A stretch of DNA of 64,000 nt from VBDM01 sp964430565 (GCA_964430565.1 CAYSFD010000048.1:186001-250000), one strand, 5' to 3'. Numbered from the stretch's first letter, positions 26,448 through 34,833 are shown. The notes: generated by a model not told the origin, from the letters alone. Translations and numbers: made by a program.

Positions 26448-27355
26448 AGCGGGATCCAGGGTTCTACGACTACCTGCCCTACTTGCGCCGTCCGAAGATC
26501 GAATGGCCAGGCGGCGCGCGGGTGGCCTTCTGGGTGGCGCCGAACATCGAGTTCTACGAGCTGGAACCGCCGAAGAACCCGTCGCGCCCGGCTTGGGCGC
26601 GGCCGGCGCCGGATGTTCTCAACTACTCGTACCGGGACTACGGCAACCGCGCCGGGTTCTGGCGCATGGCCGAGGCAATGGACCGCTGCGGCATGCGAGG
26701 CAGCGTGTCGCTCAACGTCGCGGTGTGCGAGCACCATCCCGAGGTGATCGCCGCCTGCGTCGAGCGCGGCTGGGAGCTCTACTCCCACGGCACCTACAAC
26801 ACCCGCTACCTGTTCAACTTGAGCGAGGAGCAGGAGCGCGCCGTGATCCAGGATTCGATCGACACCATCCGCAAGGCCTCCGGGCAGAAGCTCGATGGCT
26901 GGCTCGCGCCGGCGCTCACCTACACCGAGCGCACGCTGGACCTGGTAGCGGAGATGGGCCTTAGCTACGTCTGCGACCTCTTCCATGACGATCAGCCCGG
27001 TCCGGTCAAGGTGAAAAACGGCAAGCTCCTCAGCATTCCCTATTCGCTGGAAATGAACGACGTCATCGCCTACAACGTCAATCTCGTCTCGCCGCGTCAC
27101 TACGGCGAGATCATCCGGCGGCAGTTCGACCGTCTCTACGCCGAGGGCGAGGAATCGGGAACGGTGATGTGTATCCCGCTGCATCCCTACCTGATCGGCC
27201 AGCCCTACCGCCTCAAGGCCTTCGAGGACGCGCTCGCCTACATCACCGGCCACGACAAGGTGTGGCTCGCCACCGGGCGCGAGATCGCCGGGCACTTCAT
27301 CGACCACTATTACGATGCGTTCGCGATAGCCTCGCACCCCGTCCGTGATCTCTGA
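26444..27355 (+). CDS. PuuE/NodB-fold polysaccharide-deacetylase family protein 3
   Basis: Protein of 303 residues. The strand-1 region is FWVAPNIEFYEL (no DD pair). H115 is in SHGTYNTRY. GWLAPALTYTERTLDLVAEMG, FHDDQPGPVKVKNGKL and LHPYLIGQPYRLKAF follow. Very similar in motif pattern to protein 2, so these two may be duplicates with related roles. Start is GTG 26444, overlapping the amidase stop; it overlaps protein 4 by 11 bp. Confidence 0.84.
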   Translation: MKRDPGFYDYLPYLRRPKIEWPGGARVAFWVAPNIEFYELEPPKNPSRPAWARPAPDVLNYSYRDYGNRAGFWRMAEAMDRCGMRGSVSLNVAVCEHHPEVIAACVERGWELYSHGTYNTRYLFNLSEEQERAVIQDSIDTIRKASGQKLDGWLAPALTYTERTLDLVAEMGLSYVCDLFHDDQPGPVKVKNGKLLSIPYSLEMNDVIAYNVNLVSPRHYGEIIRRQFDRLYAEGEESGTVMCIPLHPYLIGQPYRLKAFEDALAYITGHDKVWLATGREIAGHFIDHYYDAFAIASHPVRDL

Positions 27356-28241
27356 CGACTACCTCAAGTACCCACGGCGGCGCTATGGCATGGACCACGA
27401 CCGCTACGAGTGGTCGATGCTTGCGCGGCGCGAAAAGATTGCCTGGCCGAACGGCGCGCGCGTCGCGCTGTGGGTTGTTCCCGCGCTGGAGTGGTTCCCG
27501 CTCGACATGAAGGGCCAGCCCTTTAAGCCGCCGGGCGCCCTGCAGAACGCCTACCCGGACCTGCGCCACTACACGCTGCGCGACTACGGTAACCGCGTCG
27601 GCATCTTCCGCGTCATGAAAGCGCTCGATCGCCACGGCATCCGCGCCAGCGTCGCCATGAACGCCACCGTTGCCCTGCGCTATCCGGCGCTGCTAAAGGA
27701 AATCACTGCAAGGAACTGGGAGATCCTCGGCCATGGCCTTGACATGGATCATCTTCATTTTGAAGGGATGGCCGACGAAGAGGATTTGATCCAAAAATCC
27801 CTTCAAGCCCTGCCGAAAGTCAGAGGCTGGCTGTCTCCCGCGAAATCCGAATCCACCAGGACCCTGGAGCTTCTCGCCGCAGCCGGCATCGAGTACGTCT
27901 GCGACTGGGTCAACGATGACATGCCGTACCTGATGAAGAACACCCTCCACTCGATGCCCCATTCCACGGACATCGACGACTGGCAGATCCTGGTCAACAA
28001 CCACCACGACGAGGACGAATTCCGCGACCAGCTGATCGACCAGTTTGACCTGCTGTACGACGAATCCGCGACGCAGGGCGGCCGGATCATGGCCATTTCA
28101 TTGCATCCCTGGGTGATCGGCCAGCCCTACCGCATCGGCGCGCTGGAGAGCGCGCTGGCGCACATCATGCGCCATCCGGGCGTGTGGCCGGCGACCGGCG
28201 CCGAGATCCTCGACGCCTGGAAGGCCGGGGGCGCGGCCTAG
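27345..28241 (+). CDS. PuuE/NodB-fold polysaccharide-deacetylase family protein 4
   Basis: Protein of 298 residues, GTG start at 27345. The strand-1 region is LWVVPALEWFPL. H130 is in GHGLDMDHLHFEG, which differs from the SHGxYNTRY form of proteins 2 and 3. GWLSPAKSESTRTLELLAAAG and WVNDDMPYLM follow, then LHPWVIGQPYRIG. It resembles protein 1 in its WVNDD/SNDDQPY segment. The pairing of a 2/3-type with a 1/4-type protein suggests two different substrates or a hetero-oligomer. Confidence 0.83.
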   Translation: MISDDYLKYPRRRYGMDHDRYEWSMLARREKIAWPNGARVALWVVPALEWFPLDMKGQPFKPPGALQNAYPDLRHYTLRDYGNRVGIFRVMKALDRHGIRASVAMNATVALRYPALLKEITARNWEILGHGLDMDHLHFEGMADEEDLIQKSLQALPKVRGWLSPAKSESTRTLELLAAAGIEYVCDWVNDDMPYLMKNTLHSMPHSTDIDDWQILVNNHHDEDEFRDQLIDQFDLLYDESATQGGRIMAISLHPWVIGQPYRIGALESALAHIMRHPGVWPATGAEILDAWKAGGAA

Positions 28242-28242
28242 C

Positions 28243-28259
28243 CCGGCGGCATCCGCCGG
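28243..28259. terminator. Hairpin between convergent deacetylase 4 and SDR2
   Basis: Perfect 7-bp arms CCGGCGG and CCGCCGG with a CAT loop in the 36-bp gap between converging genes. No T-tract is present, so a role in termination is only suggested by its position. Confidence 0.4.
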
Positions 28260-28277
28260 TGGTAGTCGGTCGCGTAC

Positions 28278-29054
28278 TTACACAACTGTCGGCGACGACG
28301 CGCCATCCATCGTGATGTTCGCCCCGGTGAGGAAGCGGCCGCGCTCGGAGGCAGCGAACACCACCGCGTCGGCGATTTCCCCGGGCTCGGCCAGGCGGCC
28401 GAGCGGCAGCTTCGCGACCGCCTGCCTGAGTGCTTCCTCCTCGGAGATGCTGGCGCGCTTGGCTTCGGCCTTCAGGCCTTCCGCCACGCGGTCGGTCCTG
28501 GTGAGGCCGGGATTGAGGCCGACCACCCGGACGCCGCGGGCGGCATAGGCATTTGCCAGTCCCGCCGTTGCGAGCATGAGGGCGGCGTTCGCCGCGCCGC
28601 CTGCGAGGTGCGTCGGCGAAGGTACCTTGCCGCCGTTGCCGATGATGTTGATCACCGCGCCGCGGCCGCGCGCGGCCATGCGCTTGATCAGCGGGTCGAT
28701 TACGTGAATGTAGGAGAAATACTTGGCCGCCATGCCGGCATGCCAGGCCGCGGCGTTCAGTTCGTCGGCATTGGTGCGCTTGGCGGCACCGGCGGAATTC
28801 ACCAGCACGTCGATCGGCCCGAATTCGGCTTCCGCCAGCGCCACCATCGCGGCGGCCGCGGCCGCATCGGTCAGGTCCGCGGCGTAGGTCTGCACGTCGC
28901 CCAAGGCCTTGCGCGCCGCGTCGAGGTTTACCTGCGAGCGCGAAACGATGGCGACGCGCGCGCCCTCGGCGAGAAACGCTCGCGCGCAGGCGAGCCCGAT
29001 GCCTTTGCTGCCGCCGGTAATAAGGACGTTCTTCCCCTTCAGGCCGAGTTCCAT
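28278..29054 (-). CDS. Short-chain dehydrogenase/reductase 2, lacking the YxxxK motif
   Basis: SDR-fold protein of 258 residues. The cofactor motif GGSKGIG and the NSAG motif are intact. Where classical SDRs have Tyr-x-x-x-Lys, this protein reads HLAGGAANAALML, so the Tyr and Lys are Gly and Asn. Ending is GANITMDGASSPTVV. Either it uses a different proton relay or it is not an oxidoreductase of the classical kind. Start ATG 29054 lies two bases from the TctC1 stop. The last 48 bp recur near 32650. Confidence 0.86.
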   Translation of the reverse strand: MELGLKGKNVLITGGSKGIGLACARAFLAEGARVAIVSRSQVNLDAARKALGDVQTYAADLTDAAAAAAMVALAEAEFGPIDVLVNSAGAAKRTNADELNAAAWHAGMAAKYFSYIHVIDPLIKRMAARGRGAVINIIGNGGKVPSPTHLAGGAANAALMLATAGLANAYAARGVRVVGLNPGLTRTDRVAEGLKAEAKRASISEEEALRQAVAKLPLGRLAEPGEIADAVVFAASERGRFLTGANITMDGASSPTVV

Positions 29055-29055
29055 A

Positions 29056-30039
29056 TCAGTCGACCTTCGCGCCCGATGCCTTGACGACCTGCGCCCATTT
29101 GTCGATCTCGGCTTTGATATAGGCGCGGAACTGCTCGGGGGTGCTGCCCACCGGCTCGGCAGCCTGGGCCGCGAACTTGCCGCGCACATCGGGCGTGGCG
29201 AGAATCCGCACCAGTTCGCGATTGAGCTTGGCGACGATCTCCGGCGCAGTTTTGGCGGGGGCCAGAAGGCCGTTCCACGAACTCACCTCGAAATCGGCAA
29301 GCCCGGCTTCCGCCATCGTCGGTACATTGGGAATCTGCGGCAGGCGCCGGTTCGCGGCCACCGCGATCGGCTTGAGCCTGCCGCTTTGCATTTGCGGGAT
29401 CGCCGAGAGCGCGGTCTTGAACCCCATTGACACGGTTCCCGTCATCACGTCCGCCAGTGCCGGCGCGGCGCCCTTGTATGGCACATGGATTATGTCGATG
29501 CCGGCGCGCAGCTTGAGCAACTCGCCGGCGAGGTGGGGCGAACCGCCAGCACCCGATGAAGCGTAGCTCAGCGTGCCGGGTTTGGATTTGGCCAGCGCGA
29601 TCAGTTCCTTCAGGTCGTTGGGCGCCAAAGAGGGCGCGACCACCAGCACGCTCGGCGCCGACATGAACTGCGTGACCGGCGCGAAATCGCGCAGCGTGTC
29701 GTAGGCCAGGTTCTTGTAGATCGACATGTTGGTGGCATTGGCGATGGTGCCCAGCAGCAGCGTGTAACCGTCGGGCGCCGCGCGTGCGACCTGCTCCGAG
29801 CCGATGTTCGAGCCGCCGCCGGGCTTGTTCTCGACCACCACCGGCTGGCCCCACGCTTCCTGCAGTTTCTGCGCCATCAGGCGCGCCACCACGTCGGTGG
29901 CGCCGCCCGGCACAAAGCCAACGACGATGCGGATCGGCCGCGAGGGATAGCCGGCGGCGGCGTCCTGAGCTGAGGCCGGTGCGGCCCACAAGGAAGCAAG
30001 CGAAACAATGAAAACGCGCCCAAGCAGATTGATATTCAT
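29056..30039 (-). CDS. Bug/TctC-family periplasmic binding protein 1
   Basis: Tripartite tricarboxylate transporter binding protein of 327 residues with a signal peptide (ASLWAAPASAQ). Family landmarks: YPSRPIRIVVGFVPGGATD, VENKPGGGSNIG, AAPDGYTLLLG, HVPYKGAAPALADV. These proteins bind carboxylates or amides such as nicotinamide and glutamate. No TctA/TctB membrane partner is in the window, which is the rule for Bug proteins in Burkholderiales. Upstream is the broken amidase gene, downstream SDR2. Confidence 0.9.
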   Translation of the reverse strand: MNINLLGRVFIVSLASLWAAPASAQDAAAGYPSRPIRIVVGFVPGGATDVVARLMAQKLQEAWGQPVVVENKPGGGSNIGSEQVARAAPDGYTLLLGTIANATNMSIYKNLAYDTLRDFAPVTQFMSAPSVLVVAPSLAPNDLKELIALAKSKPGTLSYASSGAGGSPHLAGELLKLRAGIDIIHVPYKGAAPALADVMTGTVSMGFKTALSAIPQMQSGRLKPIAVAANRRLPQIPNVPTMAEAGLADFEVSSWNGLLAPAKTAPEIVAKLNRELVRILATPDVRGKFAAQAAEPVGSTPEQFRAYIKAEIDKWAQVVKASGAKVD

Positions 30040-30360
30040 AGCGAAACCTTTTCCTTTTTCGAGGTGACCAAGCCATTCAATTCCGAAAGAACAAAATCGA
30101 GGTCTTCGACGTCGGCGAACTTCATGTCCATGTCGAACAGGTTCGCGCGATGCGCCGACGAGCTGCGATCGCCGCAGGCCTGTTCGACCACGATCACGCG
30201 GAAATTGTGCGAGAACGCGTCCTCGACCGCGGCGCGTACGCCTGCGCTGGTCGATACGCCTGCCACCACCAGCGTATCGACGCCGTCGTAACGCAGGAAT
30301 GATTCGATGGGCGTGCCAAAGAACACCCAAGGTTTTTTTCATCAGGACCACCCGGTCCTG
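30036..30360 (-). pseudogene. Broken N-carbamoylsarcosine amidase-like hydrolase
   Basis: The C-terminal half of an isochorismatase-type hydrolase is open (FFGTPIESFLRYDGVDTL to ACGDRSSSAHRANLFDMDMK). It lacks the N-terminal half with the catalytic Asp and Lys. Upstream codons encoding DRVVLMKK lie in another frame, separated by a run of seven A, so a one-base slip is likely. The cysteine position reads STSAGVRA where intact relatives have STSGCVRA, so the active-site Cys is also gone. It overlaps TctC1 by 4 bp. Confidence 0.75.
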
Positions 30361-30486
30361 CGGGCGCGGCGCTTCACTCCTTGGCCCAGTCTACAAACCC
30401 CCCGGCGATCGCACAAGGCCGGTCTGCCCAACAGAACGCCGATGTCGATGCCTGCGAGGGAATCCGATGCGCTATATTAGGCACTG

Positions 30487-31440
30487 ATGCGAGTGTTGAT
30501 CGCCTGTTTCATGCTGGTCATGGCGCCTGCCGCGCTGGCGCAGGGCGATTATCCGAACCGTCCGATCCGGCTCATTGTCACGGTTCCCCCGGGCGGCGCG
30601 GCCGACTTCATCGCCCGCCTGGTGGGAGCGAGGCTCGCCGAGCTGCTCGGGCAGCAGGTGCTGGTCGAGAACCGCGGCGGCGCCGGCGGCACGATCGCGA
30701 CCGATGCAGTCGCCAAGGCGGCCCCGGACGGCTATACCCTGCTGCAGAACTCGATCACCACGCACGGCATCGGCCCGCACCTGTATTCCAAATTGCCCTA
30801 CGACCCGGTCAGGGACTTCGCACCCGTGTCGATGCTCGCTTCTCTGCCGCTCATCATGACGGTCAACGCCGACCTACCCGTGAAGTCGGTGCAGGAGCTG
30901 GTTCTAGCGTCAACAACCAGCAGCTACAATTTCGCGTCCTCCGGCAACGGCGGCGCACCGCACATGGCGGGAGAACTCTTCAAGAGCATTACCGGCGCGA
31001 GCGTCACCCACGTTCCGTACAAAGGGAGCGGGCCGGCGGTAGCGGATCTCCTCGGCGGGCGGGTGCACATCATGTTTGACGCCGCGCCGTCGCTCATCGC
31101 GCACATCCGCAGCGGCAAGCTGCGCGTCCTGGCAGCGGCGAGCCCACAGCGCAACCGGCTGCTGCCCGAGGCCCCCACCTTCGCCGAGATCGGGCATCCG
31201 CGCGTGGCGGTAGCGCTTTGGTACGGGCTCCTGGCGCCCGCAGGCACGTTGCGCCCGGTGATCGAGAAATTGAACAGGGAAGTGGTAAAAACGCTGGAAG
31301 CCGCCGACGTGCGCGAACGGCTGCTCGGCCAGGGCGCCGATCCGGCCCCGAGTACGCCGGAAGCGTTCGCGTCGTTCATGCAGGAAGAGATGGCGAAATG
31401 GGCGCCGGTAGTGAAGCAGGCCGGAGTAAAGCTGGATTGA
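30487..31440 (+). CDS. Bug/TctC-family periplasmic binding protein 2
   Basis: Binding protein of 317 residues with a short signal peptide (MLVMAPAALAQ). It has YPNRPIRLIVTVPPGGAAD, VENRGGAGGTIATDAVAKA, APDGYTLLQNS and HVPYKGSGPAVADLLGG. It is divergent from the broken amidase/TctC1 pair and is followed, with overlap, by the second MmgE/PrpD gene, a common pairing of Bug protein and its catabolic enzyme. Confidence 0.9.
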   Translation: MRVLIACFMLVMAPAALAQGDYPNRPIRLIVTVPPGGAADFIARLVGARLAELLGQQVLVENRGGAGGTIATDAVAKAAPDGYTLLQNSITTHGIGPHLYSKLPYDPVRDFAPVSMLASLPLIMTVNADLPVKSVQELVLASTTSSYNFASSGNGGAPHMAGELFKSITGASVTHVPYKGSGPAVADLLGGRVHIMFDAAPSLIAHIRSGKLRVLAAASPQRNRLLPEAPTFAEIGHPRVAVALWYGLLAPAGTLRPVIEKLNREVVKTLEAADVRERLLGQGADPAPSTPEAFASFMQEEMAKWAPVVKQAGVKLD

Positions 31441-32687
31441 CTGCGGCGGGATCGACGCAGGTCCTGGCACAGTTTCTCGCAGGTTCCCGTTGGAAGGACG
31501 TTCCGGCCGATATCCGGCAGGAGCCACCGCGGGCGATCCTCAACAGCATCGGTTGCATCCTGGCCGGTCGCGCGGAGCCCGAGGTCCAGCTTCTTCGCGA
31601 AGCCTTTCCTCAGGAAGACGCGCTGGTCGACGCCGCCGCCGCCACCGCACTCGACTACGACGACACGCACCTGCGCACGGTGATTCACGCGACCCCGCCG
31701 GTCGCCGGAGCGCTCTTCGCCTTGTCCAGGCAACAATCGATGACGGGCAAGGACCTACTGCATGCCTTCGCCCTCGGGATGGAGGTTTCCTGCCGGATCG
31801 GCAATGCGGTCACGCCCGGCCACTACGAGCGTGGCTGGCACATCACCAGCACCTGCGGCGTGTTCGGTGCCGCCGCAGCCGCGGGGAAGATTCTGCAACT
31901 GGACGCAGGTCAATTCAATTCCGCACTGGGTATCGCCGCGACCCAGGCCGCCGGCCTCGTCGAGGTGCTCGGCAGCGCGGCGCGGGTTCTCAACGCCGGC
32001 TTTGCGGCGCGCAACGGTCTCGCAGCAGCGCAACTCGCCGCCGCAGGTTTCAAGGGCCCGGAGCGGCCGATCGAAGGCCTGCGCGGGTTCGTCAACGTTT
32101 TCGGCGGTGGTAAGGATTTTTCCGCCATTACGGAAAATCTCGGTACTGACTGGGCCTTGACCGGCGTCAGCTACAAGCCCTATCCGTGCGGCGTGCTCCT
32201 GCACGCGCTCATCGACGGCTGCCTCGAGCTAAGGGACAGGATCCCCTCGGATGAAGGCCGGAAGTTCCGAATCAGCTTGCACCCGCTCGCCATCGAACGC
32301 ACCGACCGGCCGGCGCCGCGCAATGCCGCCGAGGCCCGACTGAGCGCGCAGCATGCAGTCGCGGTGGCGCTGCTTTACGGCCGAGCGGGTGTCGCGCAGT
32401 TCAGCGACGCGGCGGCAGCCGACCCGGTGGTCGTCGCCTTCAGGCGGCGGGTCAGCGTGATCCCGGACCAGCAGCTCGACAAGATGGCAGCTTCGATCAC
32501 GGACGGCAGGACCACTGTGCGCGTTCCCGCGCCGAAGCCGATGGACGACGCGAGGCTCGAAGCCAAGTTCCGAGAACTGGCCGGGCCGCGTGCGGACGAG
32601 CTGATCGCGCTGGTCCGGTCGCTGGAGCAGATGCCGGACGCCGCGGGGCTTACACGACTGTGGGCGACGACGCGCCGTCCATCGTGA
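31437..32687 (+). CDS. MmgE/PrpD family protein 2, with altered C-terminus
   Basis: Protein of about 416 residues. It has the family landmarks ILNSIGCILAGRAEPEV, ATALDYDDTHLRTVIHATPPV and the YKPYPCGVLLHALIDGCLEL segment. The start is uncertain: TTG 31437 overlaps the TctC2 stop with GGAG ten bases upstream, while ATG 31398 is an alternative. The last eight or so codons come from antisense of a 48-bp SDR gene remnant (32650-32697), so the natural C-terminus has been replaced. Activity may be retained because the change is at the very end. Confidence 0.8.
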   Translation: MTAAGSTQVLAQFLAGSRWKDVPADIRQEPPRAILNSIGCILAGRAEPEVQLLREAFPQEDALVDAAAATALDYDDTHLRTVIHATPPVAGALFALSRQQSMTGKDLLHAFALGMEVSCRIGNAVTPGHYERGWHITSTCGVFGAAAAAGKILQLDAGQFNSALGIAATQAAGLVEVLGSAARVLNAGFAARNGLAAAQLAAAGFKGPERPIEGLRGFVNVFGGGKDFSAITENLGTDWALTGVSYKPYPCGVLLHALIDGCLELRDRIPSDEGRKFRISLHPLAIERTDRPAPRNAAEARLSAQHAVAVALLYGRAGVAQFSDAAAADPVVVAFRRRVSVIPDQQLDKMAASITDGRTTVRVPAPKPMDDARLEAKFRELAGPRADELIALVRSLEQMPDAAGLTRLWATTRRPS

Positions 32688-32697
32688 TGTTCGCCCC
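32650..32697 (-). pseudogene. 3'-end remnant of an SDR gene
   Basis: Reading minus, these 48 bases encode GANITMDGASSPTVV and a stop, identical in protein to the end of SDR2 (28278-28325). The DNA differs at three of 48 positions, all silent. It is the right-hand scar of a deletion or recombination that joined an SDR gene end to the PrpD2 gene. Confidence 0.85.
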
Positions 32698-32764
32698 TTG
32701 AGCAGCACCCCCCCCGGTCGATCTAGGCCAGGGAAAGCCCCTGGTCGAATCGTGAGAGCGCATC

Positions 32765-33022
32765 GCCATCGCCGGGAATACATAAGAGGAATCGCCCACG
32801 TTTTCCCGGCCTTCAGGTCAACGTTTTTCCATTGCAAGCGCTCGGCTTCGTTGCGCCTATGGTGACCCTTAGCGTGCGCCCCCTGGCGCGCCCTTGCGCG
32901 ATGCAGGCGTGATCCTGAGCACCCACGCGTGGGCCGAAGCCTCTTAGGTCATCATCCCAACAGAACACTTGGCCTTGCTCGGGCGCCGCAATACGTTTAA
33001 CCTTGTCAGCGGTGAGCTTCAT
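32765..33022 (-). pseudogene. Tyrosine integrase remnant (tRNA-targeting type)
   Basis: The N-terminal DUF4102-type domain is visible from MKLTADKVKRIAAPEQGQ through WDDDLRGFG to GRTLRVTIG. It then jumps, with a frame change, to a piece of the catalytic domain: RRNEAERLQWKNVDLKAG, which includes the first catalytic arginine region. The core-binding domain and the HxxR/Tyr end are missing. The gene begins about 160 bp inside the right attachment repeat and reads into the island, the usual arrangement for integrative elements. The remaining bases from 32698 to 32764 show nothing recognisable. Confidence 0.82.
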
Positions 33023-33179
33023 ATAGGCTCATTCTCCAGAAAGTAAGCACATAGTAAGCAACAGGATTCGAAACGGTTGGGTACGCTTATGACGCATCCT
33101 AGGTGTTGTCTCCCTATAGGAACAAGGGTAACTAACAACCGTTCGTAAAAAATAAGCAGGCTTCGGGACCGTGGTTTTT

Positions 33180-33227
33180 TGATTCGTAATCAGTAGGTCG
33201 GTGGTTTCGAGTCCACTCGCCAGCACC
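33180..33227. repeat. attR: duplicated 3' half of tRNA-Thr
   Basis: Copy of 11270-11316 with a single inserted T in the T-loop region; otherwise identical over 47 positions. It is not a tRNA gene, since the 5' half is absent. Sequence similarity stops at TGATTCG on the left and after CACC on the right. Bases 33023-33179 are AT-richer, contain no gene and probably held integrase arm sites. Confidence 0.88.
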
Positions 33228-33293
33228 ATACCGAGCGCCTGCTTCCGCGGCTTGCGTCTTTCGACCGGCGGCAGACAAGTTGGGAGGGAAACG

Positions 33294-34823
33294 ATGAAGT
33301 TGTTCGGGGCGGGCAAAACCGAGCATCCGATGTCCGATGCCAAGGACGCGCGGAAGATCCTCGACGCCATTCCCGCGGGCGATCCGTTCAAAGCGCTCGA
33401 AGATTTGAACCACTGGCTGGAATCGGTGCGCAGCTGGGAGGGCTTCAAGCCCGAGCATTGCCTGCTGCTTACGGAAATGGTGGACGATGCAGCGCAAGTT
33501 CACCTGCGCAAGCTTCAGCGCGATTACCTTTCCTCGCCGCGCCTCTCCAGCTATCAGGAAAACCGGCTGTGGACCGCGATTCGCGAGTCGTGCCGGCAGG
33601 TGGCAAAGTCCTTCGGGTCCTGCATCGACTTTTACGAGAGCGGCCAGAAGGGCTCGGAAGATCTGAAAAAGAGCATGCCGCTTCTTACGGTGCGAGCGTT
33701 GCGCGCCCTTTCCGCCCAGATGAAGTGGCAGTACATACGTTACGGCCCCCTAGACCATCCCCTGTGGGGCACGATCTTGAAAACCTACGCGCTTGCCGAA
33801 AGCCGCAAGTTCGCGCAGACCAAGGTGGCCGCCTATGCGGGAATACCGGGGGAGACTTCGCCGATGCAGGAGTTTCTCAAGCCGGTGATGCTGGGCGCCT
33901 CCTCTCCGGACAGCCTGCTGCCAGTCGAGATCGACTTGGTCGAACGCCTGATCGCGCATCTTGTCGGCTTGTTCAAGCTCAGCGTCGATGTCCAACCCGA
34001 TATCGCCTACTGCATCGACTTGGCGAACATCGAGCCTCCCGTGCGTGTCGCCCACCTTCCGCATCGCGCGCCTACGCTCAGGTTCTTCGCCGCGGGCGGG
34101 GCGGTAAAGGAGCTCGAGAAGCTGATTCAGACGGTCAAATCGACCGGAACCTTACCCTCAAGCATCGCTGCGGGCAGCAACTACGAGCAGGAAGTCGTGC
34201 TCGACGTGCTCGATCACCTTGCGCTTAACTGGGCGCCCAAACCACCCGAGAGGAAAGCGCCGCGCCACAAGGTCAAGTCGAGGCTGGCGGCGACCTACGG
34301 CTTCGACGGCGTGCTGGCCGCGCTCGATCCTTCCGGTGAGGTTCGGTTCGACAAGAACAAGATCGAGAGCTGGGTCGTGGAGAATGTCAGCACCGGCGGC
34401 TTCGGGGCGAGCGTTCCGCAAATGAAGGGCGAGTGGCTGAAAATCGGCTGCTTGGTTGGCCTGCAGCCCGAGGGCGGCACGAACTGGATCGTTGGCATCG
34501 TTCGGCGTTTCCAACGCGAGTCCGCGCAAAACGGACTGGTCGGAGTTCAGACCCTGTCGCGGAGCGCGCTGCCCGTCAACGTGAGGCTGCAAAGCGGGCA
34601 GATGGGAACCAGCCAGGACGCGGAAACGGCGATCCTGCTCAATCCGGCCGACTCCGCCCCCGAGACGCAGGTGCTGCTGCGCGGCGAAGTTCTCCTCGCC
34701 GGCCAGAACCTGCTGCTCGAGCGAAACGGAAAGGCCTACCTGCTGATGCCTACGGGTGATATAGAGCGCGGCGATGACTACGAGCTTGTGCGCTGCCGGC
34801 AGATGATCCGCGACACGGGTTGA
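33294..34823 (+). CDS. Conserved hypothetical protein with C-terminal PilZ-like domain
   Basis: Protein of 509 residues, ATG 33294 with RBS GGGAGGG. No signal peptide or membrane segment. The first 300 residues are helical and not recognised. The C-terminal part has basic RHKVKSR followed by NVSTGGFG and IVRRFQRES, resembling the RxxxR and (D/N)xSxxG motifs of c-di-GMP-binding PilZ domains, with looser spacing. I recognise it as a beta-proteobacterial conserved type but not with a defined function. It is the first core gene on the right flank of the island. Confidence 0.75.
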   Translation: MKLFGAGKTEHPMSDAKDARKILDAIPAGDPFKALEDLNHWLESVRSWEGFKPEHCLLLTEMVDDAAQVHLRKLQRDYLSSPRLSSYQENRLWTAIRESCRQVAKSFGSCIDFYESGQKGSEDLKKSMPLLTVRALRALSAQMKWQYIRYGPLDHPLWGTILKTYALAESRKFAQTKVAAYAGIPGETSPMQEFLKPVMLGASSPDSLLPVEIDLVERLIAHLVGLFKLSVDVQPDIAYCIDLANIEPPVRVAHLPHRAPTLRFFAAGGAVKELEKLIQTVKSTGTLPSSIAAGSNYEQEVVLDVLDHLALNWAPKPPERKAPRHKVKSRLAATYGFDGVLAALDPSGEVRFDKNKIESWVVENVSTGGFGASVPQMKGEWLKIGCLVGLQPEGGTNWIVGIVRRFQRESAQNGLVGVQTLSRSALPVNVRLQSGQMGTSQDAETAILLNPADSAPETQVLLRGEVLLAGQNLLLERNGKAYLLMPTGDIERGDDYELVRCRQMIRDTG

Positions 34824-34833
34824 GCAGGGCTCC

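Noticed and set aside
31218..31436. Upstream extension of PrpD2
   Set aside because: It runs inside TctC2 in a different frame; homologues start near the TctC2 stop.
32229..32837. Minus-strand open frame over the end of PrpD2
   Set aside because: Only its first 25 or so codons are meaningful (integrase fragment); the rest is antisense to PrpD2.
33180..33227. A second tRNA-Thr gene
   Set aside because: Only the 3' half is present and there is an extra base in the T-arm; it cannot fold as a tRNA. It is the att duplicate.
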